From contig NZ_JBHULZ010000023.1 of NCBI RefSeq assembly GCF_042684705.1, forward strand, positions 1 through 64,000: 64,000 nucleotides of DNA, given 5' to 3'. A program made the position numbers and the translations under genes. This document shows, one piece after another, positions 31,727 to 40,509 of this stretch (within the stretch, counting starts at the first letter, position 1; each line of letters opens with the position of its first letter). The notes below the pieces were generated by a model that saw nothing but the letters and a program-made list of their open reading frames with translations, ran no database searches and was not told where the DNA came from. The stretch comes from Mesonia sediminis (GTDB taxonomy: Bacteria > Bacteroidota > Bacteroidia > Flavobacteriales > Flavobacteriaceae).

Positions 31727-32611
31727 ATGGTTGCTAATTTTAGAAAAATTCAGGTTATAATAGCAAGCTTACTTGTTTTGAGTTCAATTATCAGTTGTTC
31801 CTGCTTATCATTTCAGAAAAAAGAAAATATTGAAGAATCGACTGATTCGAAGATCAAGGTTTTAAACCTTGGTACCTTTCATTTTGGATACACCCCAGAT
31901 GCAAATAAAACAAGCTTTGATGAACATAGCGAAAGTGCCAAACGGGAGGTGCGGGCTTTAGCTAAAATAATAGCCGAATTTAAGCCTAGTATTATTTGTG
32001 TAGAAACTTTGCCGGAAAAAGACTCCGTTTTAAATGCCGCCTACCAAGCTTTTTTAAGAAACCCTAAAGATTTAAATCTTCAATTCGGTGAAAGCAGCAT
32101 GCTAGGATTTGAAGTAGGACGCTTAGCAGGGGTCGATAAAATCTATGGTATAGATAACCATATGGGCTATAATTATAGTGTGGGTGATTTTATTGAGAGG
32201 AGCCCCGATTATACCAATTCAATAGATCCCAAAACGTATTTGCAACTAACCCAAGAGCCCTTTAAAGATTACCCGGAGTTGGCCAAACGAGAAGAAGGCT
32301 ATGATCAGCTTTCTTTGCTGGGTAAATTACAATTGATAAATGAACCTTTACATTTAGATTACTCCATAAATACCAATGCAGATAAATTACTTTATGTAGG
32401 TATAGGTGATGGTTTTGAAGGACCCGACAATGCCGCGCGTTTTTATCACAGAAATATGAAAATTTTTGCCAACCTAAACCGGATTCCTATGCAACCTGAT
32501 GATCGAGTTTTCATTCTAATGGGTACAGCTCATACTGCTTTTCTTCGTGAATTTTTTCGGAGAAGTCCTAAATTTAAAATGTGTAATACTCTAGATTACC
32601 TAGAACCTTAA
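31727..32611 (+). CDS. Lipoprotein of the DUF5694 family
   Basis: The 294-residue protein has a signal peptide with lipobox (SIISCSC). The mature domain begins KVLNLGTFHFGYTPD, then EFKPSIICVETLPE, and ends with VFILMGTAHTAFLREFF. These elements resemble the TraB/PrgY/ChaN-like group (a Gly-Thr-x-His near the start, a Glu, and a Gly-Thr-Ala-His near the end), and I recognise the whole as DUF5694. If the group assignment is right, a metal-dependent hydrolytic or heme/lipid-binding role is possible, but no member is characterised to my knowledge. Close spacing puts it in one operon with the FN3-like lipoprotein. Confidence 0.8.
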   Translation: MVANFRKIQVIIASLLVLSSIISCSCLSFQKKENIEESTDSKIKVLNLGTFHFGYTPDANKTSFDEHSESAKREVRALAKIIAEFKPSIICVETLPEKDSVLNAAYQAFLRNPKDLNLQFGESSMLGFEVGRLAGVDKIYGIDNHMGYNYSVGDFIERSPDYTNSIDPKTYLQLTQEPFKDYPELAKREEGYDQLSLLGKLQLINEPLHLDYSINTNADKLLYVGIGDGFEGPDNAARFYHRNMKIFANLNRIPMQPDDRVFILMGTAHTAFLREFFRRSPKFKMCNTLDYLEP

Positions 32612-32914
32612 GTTGTGTCGATTTTTTTCGTTAGACAATAACTTATTTTTTTATCCTTTATTCCTATTCCTTTGCTCCGCATCTATAAAGTAATTTCATT
32701 TATAGCGAATTTGAAATTTTGATTTTATGGCTATACATTAATTATTTTTTTGATAAATCAACATATATTTATAGAAATAAGATTAGCCATAAGTAATCTA
32801 TATAAGAACGAAAACAGTAACATTTTATTAAGACTAAACAGGGTTGTTGTGTTTACTTCTATATCTACTTTTGTTTTTAGATTTAAACAAATATATTAAA
32901 TAGTGTAAACCGAT
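32612..32914. other. Intergenic region before the peroxiredoxin-like gene
   Basis: About 300 bp, very AT-rich, without a recognisable gene. It ends where a broken lipoprotein leader for the next gene begins. Confidence 0.3.
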
Positions 32915-33070
32915 GAGGAGAAAAACTTATTATTAGGATTGACCCTTCTTGGTTTGAGCTTAATTGCTTGCCAAGAAGCTAAAAAGGAAAAGGGAAATAA
33001 ACCTGAACAAATGCTTAAAGATACAGTAATCAAAGATAATAGGGAGACGATAAGTCTAAAGTCGCAATAA
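32915..33070 (+). pseudogene. Decayed lipoprotein leader of the peroxiredoxin-like gene
   Basis: In the same frame as the gene at 33074, codons from about 32918 read KNLLLGLTLLGLSLIACQEAKKEK, a lipoprotein signal with lipobox LIAC. The frame lacks a start: the ATG at 32913 is one base out of register. It ends in an in-frame TAA at 33068-33070. So the leader carries two lesions, a frameshift at its very start and a stop three bases before the next ATG's codon pair. Confidence 0.65.
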
Positions 33071-33073
33071 GAA

Positions 33074-33694
33074 ATGAGGAAGGCCGCTTTTAATGAAAAA
33101 GCCGATAATCAAGTAAAATTGGCTCATCAAGAAGGACTTGACGATGTAAAAAATAGTGGAGTATTATCTACAGCAAAACAAGTAGGTGATTTAGCTCCAG
33201 ATTTTAGCTTAAAAAATGACCTGGGCGAAACTGTGAAACTTTCTGATTATTACAAGGATGGTAAAGTTATACTAACTTGGTTTAGAGGAGGATGGTGTCC
33301 TTATTGTAATTTAACCTTGAGCGCTTTGCAAGAAGAGTTACCTAATTTTGAAAAGCAAGGAGCTAGTCTCATAGCCCTATCTCCAGAATTACCAGACGAA
33401 TCCTTAAGCACATCCGAAAAACATGAATTAGAATTCGAAGTTTTAAGTGACCTAGGGAATGAGGTAGCAGAATCATATGGTATTGTTTTCAAGTTAACTG
33501 AAGAGGTATCTAATTTATATAATCAGTCTTTTGCCTTAAATGAACATAATGGGGATGATTCGAATGAACTGCCATTGGCAGCTACCTATATCATAAACGA
33601 AGAAGGTAAAATAATTTATGCTTTTATAGACGCTGATTATCGTAAGCGTGCTGAGCCGAGTGAAATTACAGAGTTTTTAAAGCAAAACAAATAA
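33074..33694 (+). CDS. Peroxiredoxin-like (AhpC/TSA) protein, leader lost
   Basis: The remaining 206-residue frame starts at ATG 33074. The thioredoxin-fold domain (about 35-200) has APDFSLKNDLGETVKLSDYY and GGWCPYCNLTL, giving Cys75 and Cys78 as a CxxC in the peroxidatic position, as in the peroxiredoxin-like family of Bacteroidota. Relatives are mostly full-length with or without a signal peptide. Here an upstream lipoprotein leader is cut off by a stop codon, so any product would be cytoplasmic. It may be a pseudogene in early decay or a relocalised enzyme. Confidence 0.78.
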   Translation: MRKAAFNEKADNQVKLAHQEGLDDVKNSGVLSTAKQVGDLAPDFSLKNDLGETVKLSDYYKDGKVILTWFRGGWCPYCNLTLSALQEELPNFEKQGASLIALSPELPDESLSTSEKHELEFEVLSDLGNEVAESYGIVFKLTEEVSNLYNQSFALNEHNGDDSNELPLAATYIINEEGKIIYAFIDADYRKRAEPSEITEFLKQNK

Positions 33695-33852
33695 GTTATA
33701 ATTCCTGGGTTTTCCTAAGCATTCTACTTAAAAGAAAATGAGTGCAGTACACGATTGCCGATTTTAATCCCTATTTTATATAAAATGCTTGATTTATAAA
33801 AACGAGTATGAATGATTTGGGTAACCCAGTATTAAGGCAAATAAGATTTTTG

Positions 33853-34719
33853 TTAAAATTTGTTTTTAAATTGTAAGGGGCTAGTTCCAGATTTTTGTTT
33901 AAAGAATCTCGAAAAGTAAGAATAATCGGAAAATCCCAAGGTATAGGCGATTTCGCTTAAGCTCAATTCTGCGTGAACGATTAGGCGCTTCGCTTCTAAT
34001 ACAATTCTTTCTGCAATCAAATCACTTGTGGTTTTGCCTAGGTTTTTCTGTACAATACGGTTCAAATTTTTTGTTGTAGTATGTAATTGTGCTGCATAAA
34101 ATCTAGGTAATTTCTCTTGCTTAAAATGAGTTTCTATTAAACGCTCCAAATCAGTTAATAATTTGGTATTGGGTTTTGCTTTCAATAAGCTAGGTTCAAT
34201 ATCTTTAAGGTAAAGTCGAGACAATAGAATATAGATGCTATTGAGTGAATTAAGTATTTGGAGCTCCTTAAAGAGTTGGTTGGAATGAAATTCTTGCTTT
34301 AATTCAATGAGTTCTGAGTTTATTTTTTCAGTCTCTTTTTGATTTAATTTAAGAAAAGGCGGATTTAGGTTAGATTGATAAAAAGGGAAGAGGTTGAAAT
34401 TATGTTGTATGTAATTCAGTTTAAAGAATGCTTTTGAATGGAAAAAAATAATTCCCTCCGGTGGGTCATCAAACTTCCAATTGTGGGTCTGTCCAGGTTT
34501 TAGCAAAAAAAAACTACCCGGTTGAATTGTATAGGCGTTGAAGTCAATTTCGTGTATTCCTTTTCCTTGTGTAAACAATACCCCTAAATAGAACGAGTGA
34601 CTATGGGTTTTATGCACAAGATTACGTTTTGTAAATAGGTGATCAGAAAGCCGACTTATATAAAAGGTCTGGGCTTGAGTTTGTTCGAATTGTTCAAGAT
34701 GTAAAATGGGTATTTTCAT
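33853..34719 (-). CDS. AraC-family transcriptional regulator
   Basis: The 288-residue protein has an N-terminal cupin sensor (about 10-150; HKTHSHSFYLGVLFTQGKG and FFLLKPGQTHNW) and two C-terminal helix-turn-helix motifs (about 190-288; TTKNLNRIVQKNLGKTTSDLI and SEIAYTLGFSDYSYFSRFFK, closing SPLQFKNK). It is divergent from the DUF983 gene (80 bp apart) and lies downstream of the peroxiredoxin-like gene. Its target is unclear; the second copy of this regulator type in the window controls pirins and YceI. Confidence 0.92.
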   Translation of the reverse strand: MKIPILHLEQFEQTQAQTFYISRLSDHLFTKRNLVHKTHSHSFYLGVLFTQGKGIHEIDFNAYTIQPGSFFLLKPGQTHNWKFDDPPEGIIFFHSKAFFKLNYIQHNFNLFPFYQSNLNPPFLKLNQKETEKINSELIELKQEFHSNQLFKELQILNSLNSIYILLSRLYLKDIEPSLLKAKPNTKLLTDLERLIETHFKQEKLPRFYAAQLHTTTKNLNRIVQKNLGKTTSDLIAERIVLEAKRLIVHAELSLSEIAYTLGFSDYSYFSRFFKQKSGTSPLQFKNKF

Positions 34720-34799
34720 AACATGTCCGAAAAGTACAAAAAATAGTGAAAATCCTTAACAAGAAGTGCATTAAATTCCTGTAGTTTTGGATTTCAAAA

Positions 34800-35168
34800 A
34801 TGACTATGAAATCACTACTCAATGCGTTTTATTGCAAGTGTCCGAATTGCTACAAAAGTAAAATGTTTATAAATGGAGGAAACCCTTTTCGATTTAAGAT
34901 TCCGAAGATGCACGAAAAATGTCCAAATTGTCAATATAAATTTGAACGTGAGACTGGTTTCTTTTTTGGAGCTATGTTTGTAAGCTATTCTTTAGCAGCT
35001 GCACAAATGATAACTTGCTTAGTTGTATTTTGGCACTTTATTGACCTATCTCCTTTACACGTGTTTCTTGTGATCGTTGGGGTAGCCTTTTTGTTAAGCA
35101 CTTTTAATTTTCGATTATCCCGTTCAATTTGGACTTATTTGTTCTATCGTGATAATTCGAAAAGTTAG
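34800..35168 (+). CDS. DUF983 membrane protein with zinc ribbon
   Basis: The 122-residue protein opens with a Cys4 ribbon (CKCPNCYKSKMF, then CPNCQYKFERETGFFFGAMF) followed by two membrane helices (about 62-82 and 87-105). This is the DUF983 pattern, common in Bacteroidota and alphaproteobacteria (linked in some with cytochrome oxidase assembly genes, but not here). ATG 34800 or 34806 may be used. A strong hairpin lies ~100 bp downstream. Confidence 0.88.
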   Translation: MTMKSLLNAFYCKCPNCYKSKMFINGGNPFRFKIPKMHEKCPNCQYKFERETGFFFGAMFVSYSLAAAQMITCLVVFWHFIDLSPLHVFLVIVGVAFLLSTFNFRLSRSIWTYLFYRDNSKS

Positions 35169-35263
35169 AAATTCTAAATTCGGACCCATTTATTTAAAAT
35201 AAAATTGGTCTATTATAATCTCTAGTTAGCGTTTTAGCTACAAGCGTTTTATCAAAAAAAGAT

Positions 35264-35297
35264 AGCTATAAGCCGATCGAAAGATCGGCTTATAGCT
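35264..35297. terminator. 15-bp hairpin with GAAA tetraloop
   Basis: AGCTATAAGCCGATC, GAAA, GATCGGCTTATAGCT form a perfect 15-bp stem with a GNRA loop. There is no U tract, so it could act as an mRNA 3'-end stabiliser, a factor-dependent terminator or part of a small RNA. Confidence 0.5.
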
Positions 35298-35427
35298 TTG
35301 AAGGCTAATATATCTTGATGAATCAGGTTAAACCTTTTTAATAGTTACTCTATTGTGTATAATTATAAAACAAATTTTGAGGGTAAAGGCTTAAACTCTA
35401 TATTTACCTAAACGGATTTTTATACAC

Positions 35428-35790
35428 ATGAAAAAATTTATACGCGGTAGACTTAAAGGTGGCTTGTATGCTATTAAAGGAGCCTATTTGCTTTTGCGGT
35501 ATGAACATAGCATACAAGCACAATTCTTTATTGGCGTTTGCGTTTGTTTACTGGGGTGGTTTGTCGGCATTTCCAGAACAGAATGGATGATGCAACTTCT
35601 TGCCATAGGTTTGGTGATGGGATTAGAAGGAGCTAATTCGGCCATTGAAGAAATAGCCGATTTTATACATCCAGACTTTCATGAAAATATAGGAAAGATA
35701 AAAGATTTAGCCGCAGGAGCGGTTTTCATAGGCGCTTGCGTTGCTGTGGTTATTGGCCTTTTAATTTACTGGCCCTACATAAATTTCTAA
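35428..35790 (+). CDS. dgkA: Diacylglycerol kinase family membrane protein
   Basis: The 120-residue protein has three membrane helices (about 32-48, 55-72, 95-117). The conserved core is GLEGANSAIEEIADFIHPDFHENIGKIKDLAAGAV, with the ExxN/E pattern and KDxAAGAV of DgkA/UndK enzymes. It phosphorylates diacylglycerol or undecaprenol with ATP. Gram-positive relatives use undecaprenol; which lipid is used here is not certain. It precedes ftsK on the same strand, 70 bp apart. Confidence 0.9.
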   Translation: MKKFIRGRLKGGLYAIKGAYLLLRYEHSIQAQFFIGVCVCLLGWFVGISRTEWMMQLLAIGLVMGLEGANSAIEEIADFIHPDFHENIGKIKDLAAGAVFIGACVAVVIGLLIYWPYINF

Positions 35791-35860
35791 ATTTAAAATG
35801 CAGGCGTCTGTGGTTTAATTAATCATATTTGTACTTTTGTCTGCGAATCAATTAATGTGA

Positions 35861-38305
35861 ATGGCTAAGAAAAAAACATCTAAAAAATCGGTAAAGACCA
35901 AAAAACGTGTAGTTAAGAAAATAAATTGGGTGCCAAGCAAAAAACAACAGGTACTAGCGGGGCTATTTTTATTTTTCCTAGGACTAGGTTTGCTTTTGGC
36001 TTTTACCTCTTATTTGTTTCACTGGAAAGCCGATCAAGATACCATTACTGCACTCGCCGATAGGAGTGTGCAGGCAAATAATGTGATGAATAAATTTGGG
36101 GCGGGAATCAGTCATTTCTTTATGTTTAAAGGATTTGGTATCGCGGCCTATCAAATTGCTTTTTTGTTGAGCGTTACAGGATTTTATTGGTTCTTTAGAA
36201 AGCCTGCGGCAAAATTAAAATCTTACTGGTTTTGGGGCTTACTTTTGATGTTATGGTTGTGTACGGTTTTAGGTTTCTTTGCACCCGAACAAGCCATATT
36301 AAGCGGTATTGTAGGTTATGAACTCAACGATTATCTGCGAGATTATTTAGGCTTTGCAGGTACCATACTTGTGTTGAGTTTTCTTTTTTTAGCCTATTTG
36401 ATCATCCGTTATAATTTAACACCAGACGTCTTGGGGCAATATTTTAAAACGACTCGAGCTCAGGTGAAAGCCGATTTTGATGAGGCTAAAGATGTAGAAC
36501 AAGCTGAAATAGACGCCTTTCTTGAACAAGAAAAAGCAAAAGCTGAAGCCGAAGCTCAAGCTGCAGAAGATAATAATCTAGATAAAAATGGCGAAGAAAA
36601 GGAGAAAACCCTTGGTTCTTCGATAACTTTTGAAAATACTCAACCGGAGAAGGTTTCAGCTAAAGCGGATGACAAGGCTGAACCCGCTAAAATTATCATT
36701 GGTAATCAAACCGATGATGTGGCGATGGAAGTAGAGCAAGCAGCAGAAGAAGAGGTAGATGAGGGCAATTTGAGCAACAAATTGGTCAAAGATTTTGGCG
36801 AGTTTGACCCAACTCTAGAATTGAAAAATTTTAAGTTTCCTACCCTTGAATTGTTGGTAGACCACAGCTCGGGTAAAGGCGGAATTACCATAAACCAAGA
36901 GGAGCTAGAGAATAACAAAAACAATATTGTTAATACCCTTAAAAACTATAAAATTGAAATTGCGCAAATCAAAGCTACAGTAGGGCCTACCGTGACTTTA
37001 TATGAAATTGTTCCCGAAGCAGGCGTGCGTATTTCTAAAATTAAAAACCTAGAAGATGATATCGCTTTATCTTTATCGGCTCTAGGAATTCGTATTATAG
37101 CACCCATACCAGGGAAGGGGACGATCGGTATAGAGGTGCCTAATAAAAATCCGAGTATTGTAAGTATGCGTTCGGTAATCGGCTCGACTAAATTTCAAAA
37201 TGCCGAGATGCAATTGCCTATTGCTTTAGGAAAAAATATCTCAAACGAGACTTTTGTTGCCGATTTGGCAAAAATGCCTCACCTTCTAATGGCCGGGGCA
37301 ACAGGTCAGGGGAAATCGGTTGGATTAAACGCTATACTTACTTCATTGCTTTATCAAAAACACCCGGCCGAAGTGAAATTTGTTTTGGTAGATCCAAAAA
37401 AGGTTGAGCTTACTTTATTTAACAAAATTGAGCGCCACTATTTGGCAAAATTACCTAATGCCGAAGAGGCTATTATTACCGATAATACCAAAGTAATTCA
37501 TACGCTTAACTCGCTATGTATTGAAATGGATAGTCGCTATGAACTGTTAAAAGACGCTATGGTGCGCAACATTAAAGAATACAACGAGAAATTTAAAGCA
37601 AGAAAATTAAATCCGGAAAACGGTCATAAATTTTTGCCTTATATCGTTTTGGTGGTCGATGAATTTGCCGATTTAATTATGACCGCGGGTAAAGAGGTTG
37701 AAATTCCCATTGCGCGACTGGCTCAATTGGCGCGGGCAATAGGAATACACCTGATAATAGCCACCCAAAGACCATCGGTTAACGTAATAACGGGTATGAT
37801 TAAAGCAAACTTCCCCGCACGTATTGCTTTTAGAGTGACCAGTAAGATAGATTCGCGTACCATACTAGATACAGGAGGTGCCGATCAATTGATAGGGAAA
37901 GGAGATATGCTCTATACCCAAGGTAATAATTTGATTCGTTTGCAATGTGCCTTTGTAGATACACCCGAGGTTGAAAAAATAACCGATTTTATAGGCGCGC
38001 AAAAAGCTTATCCCGATGCGCACATTTTGCCAGAATATGAAGGAGAAGAAAATGGCACAGGTCTTGATATAGATGTGAGCGAGCGCGACAGTCTGTTTAA
38101 TCAAGCTGCCGAAGTATTGGTTACCGCACAGCAAGGGTCTGCCTCTTTATTGCAACGTAAGTTAAAGATAGGGTACAATCGTGCCGGTAGAATTATTGAC
38201 CAAATGGAGGCTGCGGGTATTGTGGGTCCTTTTGAAGGTAGTAAAGCCAGACAAGTTTTGATAACCGACTTAAACGCATTGGAAGAATTTTTAAATGAAG
38301 CATAA
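35861..38305 (+). CDS. ftsK: DNA translocase FtsK/SpoIIIE
   Basis: The 814-residue protein has a basic N-terminus, four to five membrane helices (about 25-190), an acidic Ala/Glu-rich linker (about 205-310), the motor domain with Walker A GATGQGKSVG (about 480) and Walker B LVVDEFADLI, and a C-terminal gamma winged helix (SASLLQRKLKIGYNRAGRIIDQME) that reads KOPS-like sites. It pumps chromosome ends through the closing septum and helps dimer resolution. The linker is short compared with E. coli FtsK. The next gene starts inside its last codons, showing a linked operon with lolA and lptF/G. Confidence 0.96.
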   Translation: MAKKKTSKKSVKTKKRVVKKINWVPSKKQQVLAGLFLFFLGLGLLLAFTSYLFHWKADQDTITALADRSVQANNVMNKFGAGISHFFMFKGFGIAAYQIAFLLSVTGFYWFFRKPAAKLKSYWFWGLLLMLWLCTVLGFFAPEQAILSGIVGYELNDYLRDYLGFAGTILVLSFLFLAYLIIRYNLTPDVLGQYFKTTRAQVKADFDEAKDVEQAEIDAFLEQEKAKAEAEAQAAEDNNLDKNGEEKEKTLGSSITFENTQPEKVSAKADDKAEPAKIIIGNQTDDVAMEVEQAAEEEVDEGNLSNKLVKDFGEFDPTLELKNFKFPTLELLVDHSSGKGGITINQEELENNKNNIVNTLKNYKIEIAQIKATVGPTVTLYEIVPEAGVRISKIKNLEDDIALSLSALGIRIIAPIPGKGTIGIEVPNKNPSIVSMRSVIGSTKFQNAEMQLPIALGKNISNETFVADLAKMPHLLMAGATGQGKSVGLNAILTSLLYQKHPAEVKFVLVDPKKVELTLFNKIERHYLAKLPNAEEAIITDNTKVIHTLNSLCIEMDSRYELLKDAMVRNIKEYNEKFKARKLNPENGHKFLPYIVLVVDEFADLIMTAGKEVEIPIARLAQLARAIGIHLIIATQRPSVNVITGMIKANFPARIAFRVTSKIDSRTILDTGGADQLIGKGDMLYTQGNNLIRLQCAFVDTPEVEKITDFIGAQKAYPDAHILPEYEGEENGTGLDIDVSERDSLFNQAAEVLVTAQQGSASLLQRKLKIGYNRAGRIIDQMEAAGIVGPFEGSKARQVLITDLNALEEFLNEA

Positions 38306-38318
38306 AAAAGTTAACAGC

Positions 38319-38960
38319 ATGAAAAAATTAATGGTTTTTAGTCTAGCATTGCTAGCTATATTTAGTGTTAACGCTCAAAATTCAGCGAAAGCAGAGCAAT
38401 TACTAAATGAAGTGTCGGCCAAAGTGAAATCTTATGATAATATGGTAATACACTTTGACTATATTTTAGAAAACACCAATGAAAATATTAAACAAGAAAC
38501 CCGTGGTGAGGTAAGTTTAAAAAATGAACTTTATCGGTTAAATTTAATGGGGATTACTCGCCTTTTTGATGGTAAAAAATTATATACTATTGTGCCAGAG
38601 GATGAGGAAATTACTATTTCAAATTATAATCCTAACCAAGATGAAGGTATTACCCCATCAAAAATGTTAAGTTTTTATGAAGAGGGTTATACCTACAAAT
38701 GGGATATTACGCAAAATATTAAGGGTAGAACAATACAATTTATTAAGTTAACGCCAATTGACAGTCAAGCCGAAGTAAAAGAGATTCTATTGGGTATTGA
38801 TAAACAAACCAAACACATCTATAAATTAATTCAAATTCAAGATAACGGCACTAAAGTAACCATTAAAGTAAATCAATTTAATACTAACGAGCCCTTGTCA
38901 CAGTCTTTGTTTATCTTTGACAAAACTAAGTATAACGGGTACTATATCAACCAGTTGTAA
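38319..38960 (+). CDS. lolA: Outer-membrane lipoprotein carrier LolA-like
   Basis: The 213-residue protein starts at ATG 38319, giving a clean signal peptide (MKKLMVFSLALLAIFSVNAQ); an earlier start at 38295 overlaps ftsK. The mature part has the LolA/LppX half-barrel pattern (KSYDNMVIHFDYILEN, RGEVSLKNELYRLNLMGITRLFDGKKLYTI). It carries lipoproteins across the periplasm. It is placed between ftsK and an LptF/G permease, the conserved flavobacterial order. Confidence 0.9.
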   Translation: MKKLMVFSLALLAIFSVNAQNSAKAEQLLNEVSAKVKSYDNMVIHFDYILENTNENIKQETRGEVSLKNELYRLNLMGITRLFDGKKLYTIVPEDEEITISNYNPNQDEGITPSKMLSFYEEGYTYKWDITQNIKGRTIQFIKLTPIDSQAEVKEILLGIDKQTKHIYKLIQIQDNGTKVTIKVNQFNTNEPLSQSLFIFDKTKYNGYYINQL

Positions 38961-38981
38961 AACAAGCTAAAGCCTTTTTTC

Positions 38982-40490
38982 TTGAAAATTCTAGATCGGT
39001 ATATTTTTACCAGTTTTGTACAAACCTTTTTTGCGGTTTTTGTAGTCTTGATGTTTATTTTTGTGCTACAAGGTATTTGGCTACATATATCAGAACTGGC
39101 GGGTAAAGACCTAGACTATTTTGTAATTGGCAGGTTTTTGTTTTACATTATGCCTAAAGTAATACCGCTGGTCTTGCCGTTAACTATTTTGGTTACTTCT
39201 ATAATGACCTTTGGTAGTTTTGCCGAGAATTATGAGTTTGCTGCTATGAAATCATCGGGCATTTCGCTGCAAAGGGCAATGCGTAGTTTGATTTATTTTA
39301 TTGGTTTACTGAGTATTATTGCTTTTTTCTTTGCAAACAATGTAATTCCTTGGGCCGAATTTAAGTCGATTAACCTGCGAAAAAATATATCTAAGCTTAA
39401 GCCCGCAATGGCTATTGTTGAGGGGGCTTTTAATGATATTGGAGATGTCAATATTAAGGTTACCGAAAAATCTGGCGATAACGATCAATATTTACGAGAT
39501 GTAATAATCCACAAAAAAAATCAAAAAAACAGGGGTAACTTTACCGTAATAAAAGCCAAAAGAGGAGAACTAGCCAGTAGTGAAGATTCAGACTTTTTGT
39601 CGCTGATATTGTTTGAAGGTAACTATTATGATGAAATTCAACCTAACGACTTTAAAGAGCGGCAACGCAAACCCTTTGTAAAAAGTTATTTTGATACTTA
39701 TACCATTAATATCGATTTATCAAATTTTAACGATGTTGATTTAAACGAAGAGAAATACAATTACAGCTACAAGATGCTAGACAGTCAGGAACTTCGAGTG
39801 GCTTTAGATTCGCTTTCGGCGGATTATAATCAAGAGAAAATAAATTTTAATACCAACATCATAAACCGAAGTGGTGTACAGGCATATAGCGATAATTTTG
39901 GGGTAAGAAAAACAACCGCCAGTACTTTAAAAAATACCAAAGGTCTAGAAGTAAAGCAAACCGATACCTTGTCTTATCAAATTGATAGTTTAGAAGATCT
40001 ATATGCGAGTTATAATCCCACCGAAACTCAACAAATTTTAAATATCGCAATAGGTACTGCACGTGGTTCATTGTCTAGTATTAAAGGGAAGAAAAATATT
40101 CTAAGACGCAAGTCAACCCGCATCAATAAAACCGAAATCCAATTGCATAGTAAATTTGCCTTGGCCGTTTCGTGTTTTATTTTGTTTTTTGTAGGTGCAC
40201 CATTAGGAGCCATTATCCGTAAAGGTGGACTTGGGTTACCTATGGTAGTGGCAATTTTATTGTTTTTAACTTATCATTTTATTGGTATTTTTGCTACCAA
40301 TAGTGCCGAGAACGGAGCTATTAGTCCGTTTTTAGCCAGTTGGTTATCTACATTTATAATGATGCCTTTGAGCATTTATTTGACTTATCGAGCGACTACA
40401 GACCAAGGATTTATAAATACAGATGCTATTGTTTTACCAATTAAGCGCCTATCGGCAAAGTTAGGTCTTACGCGTAAACCAAAGAAATAG
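38982..40490 (+). CDS. LptF/LptG-family permease
   Basis: The 502-residue protein starts at TTG 38982 (no nearer ATG fits the conserved opening KILDRYIFTSFVQTFFAV). It has six membrane helices in two groups of three (about 12-32, 55-80, 97-115; 385-410, 415-435, 445-465) with a large periplasmic jellyroll domain between. It is part of the ABC machine that extracts lipopolysaccharide from the inner membrane. YjgP/YjgQ proteins are usually ~360 residues; this one has an enlarged periplasmic part, as in other Bacteroidota. Confidence 0.93.
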   Translation: MKILDRYIFTSFVQTFFAVFVVLMFIFVLQGIWLHISELAGKDLDYFVIGRFLFYIMPKVIPLVLPLTILVTSIMTFGSFAENYEFAAMKSSGISLQRAMRSLIYFIGLLSIIAFFFANNVIPWAEFKSINLRKNISKLKPAMAIVEGAFNDIGDVNIKVTEKSGDNDQYLRDVIIHKKNQKNRGNFTVIKAKRGELASSEDSDFLSLILFEGNYYDEIQPNDFKERQRKPFVKSYFDTYTINIDLSNFNDVDLNEEKYNYSYKMLDSQELRVALDSLSADYNQEKINFNTNIINRSGVQAYSDNFGVRKTTASTLKNTKGLEVKQTDTLSYQIDSLEDLYASYNPTETQQILNIAIGTARGSLSSIKGKKNILRRKSTRINKTEIQLHSKFALAVSCFILFFVGAPLGAIIRKGGLGLPMVVAILLFLTYHFIGIFATNSAENGAISPFLASWLSTFIMMPLSIYLTYRATTDQGFINTDAIVLPIKRLSAKLGLTRKPKK

Positions 40491-40509
40491 TAAATTTGAA
40501 AAAAAAGCT

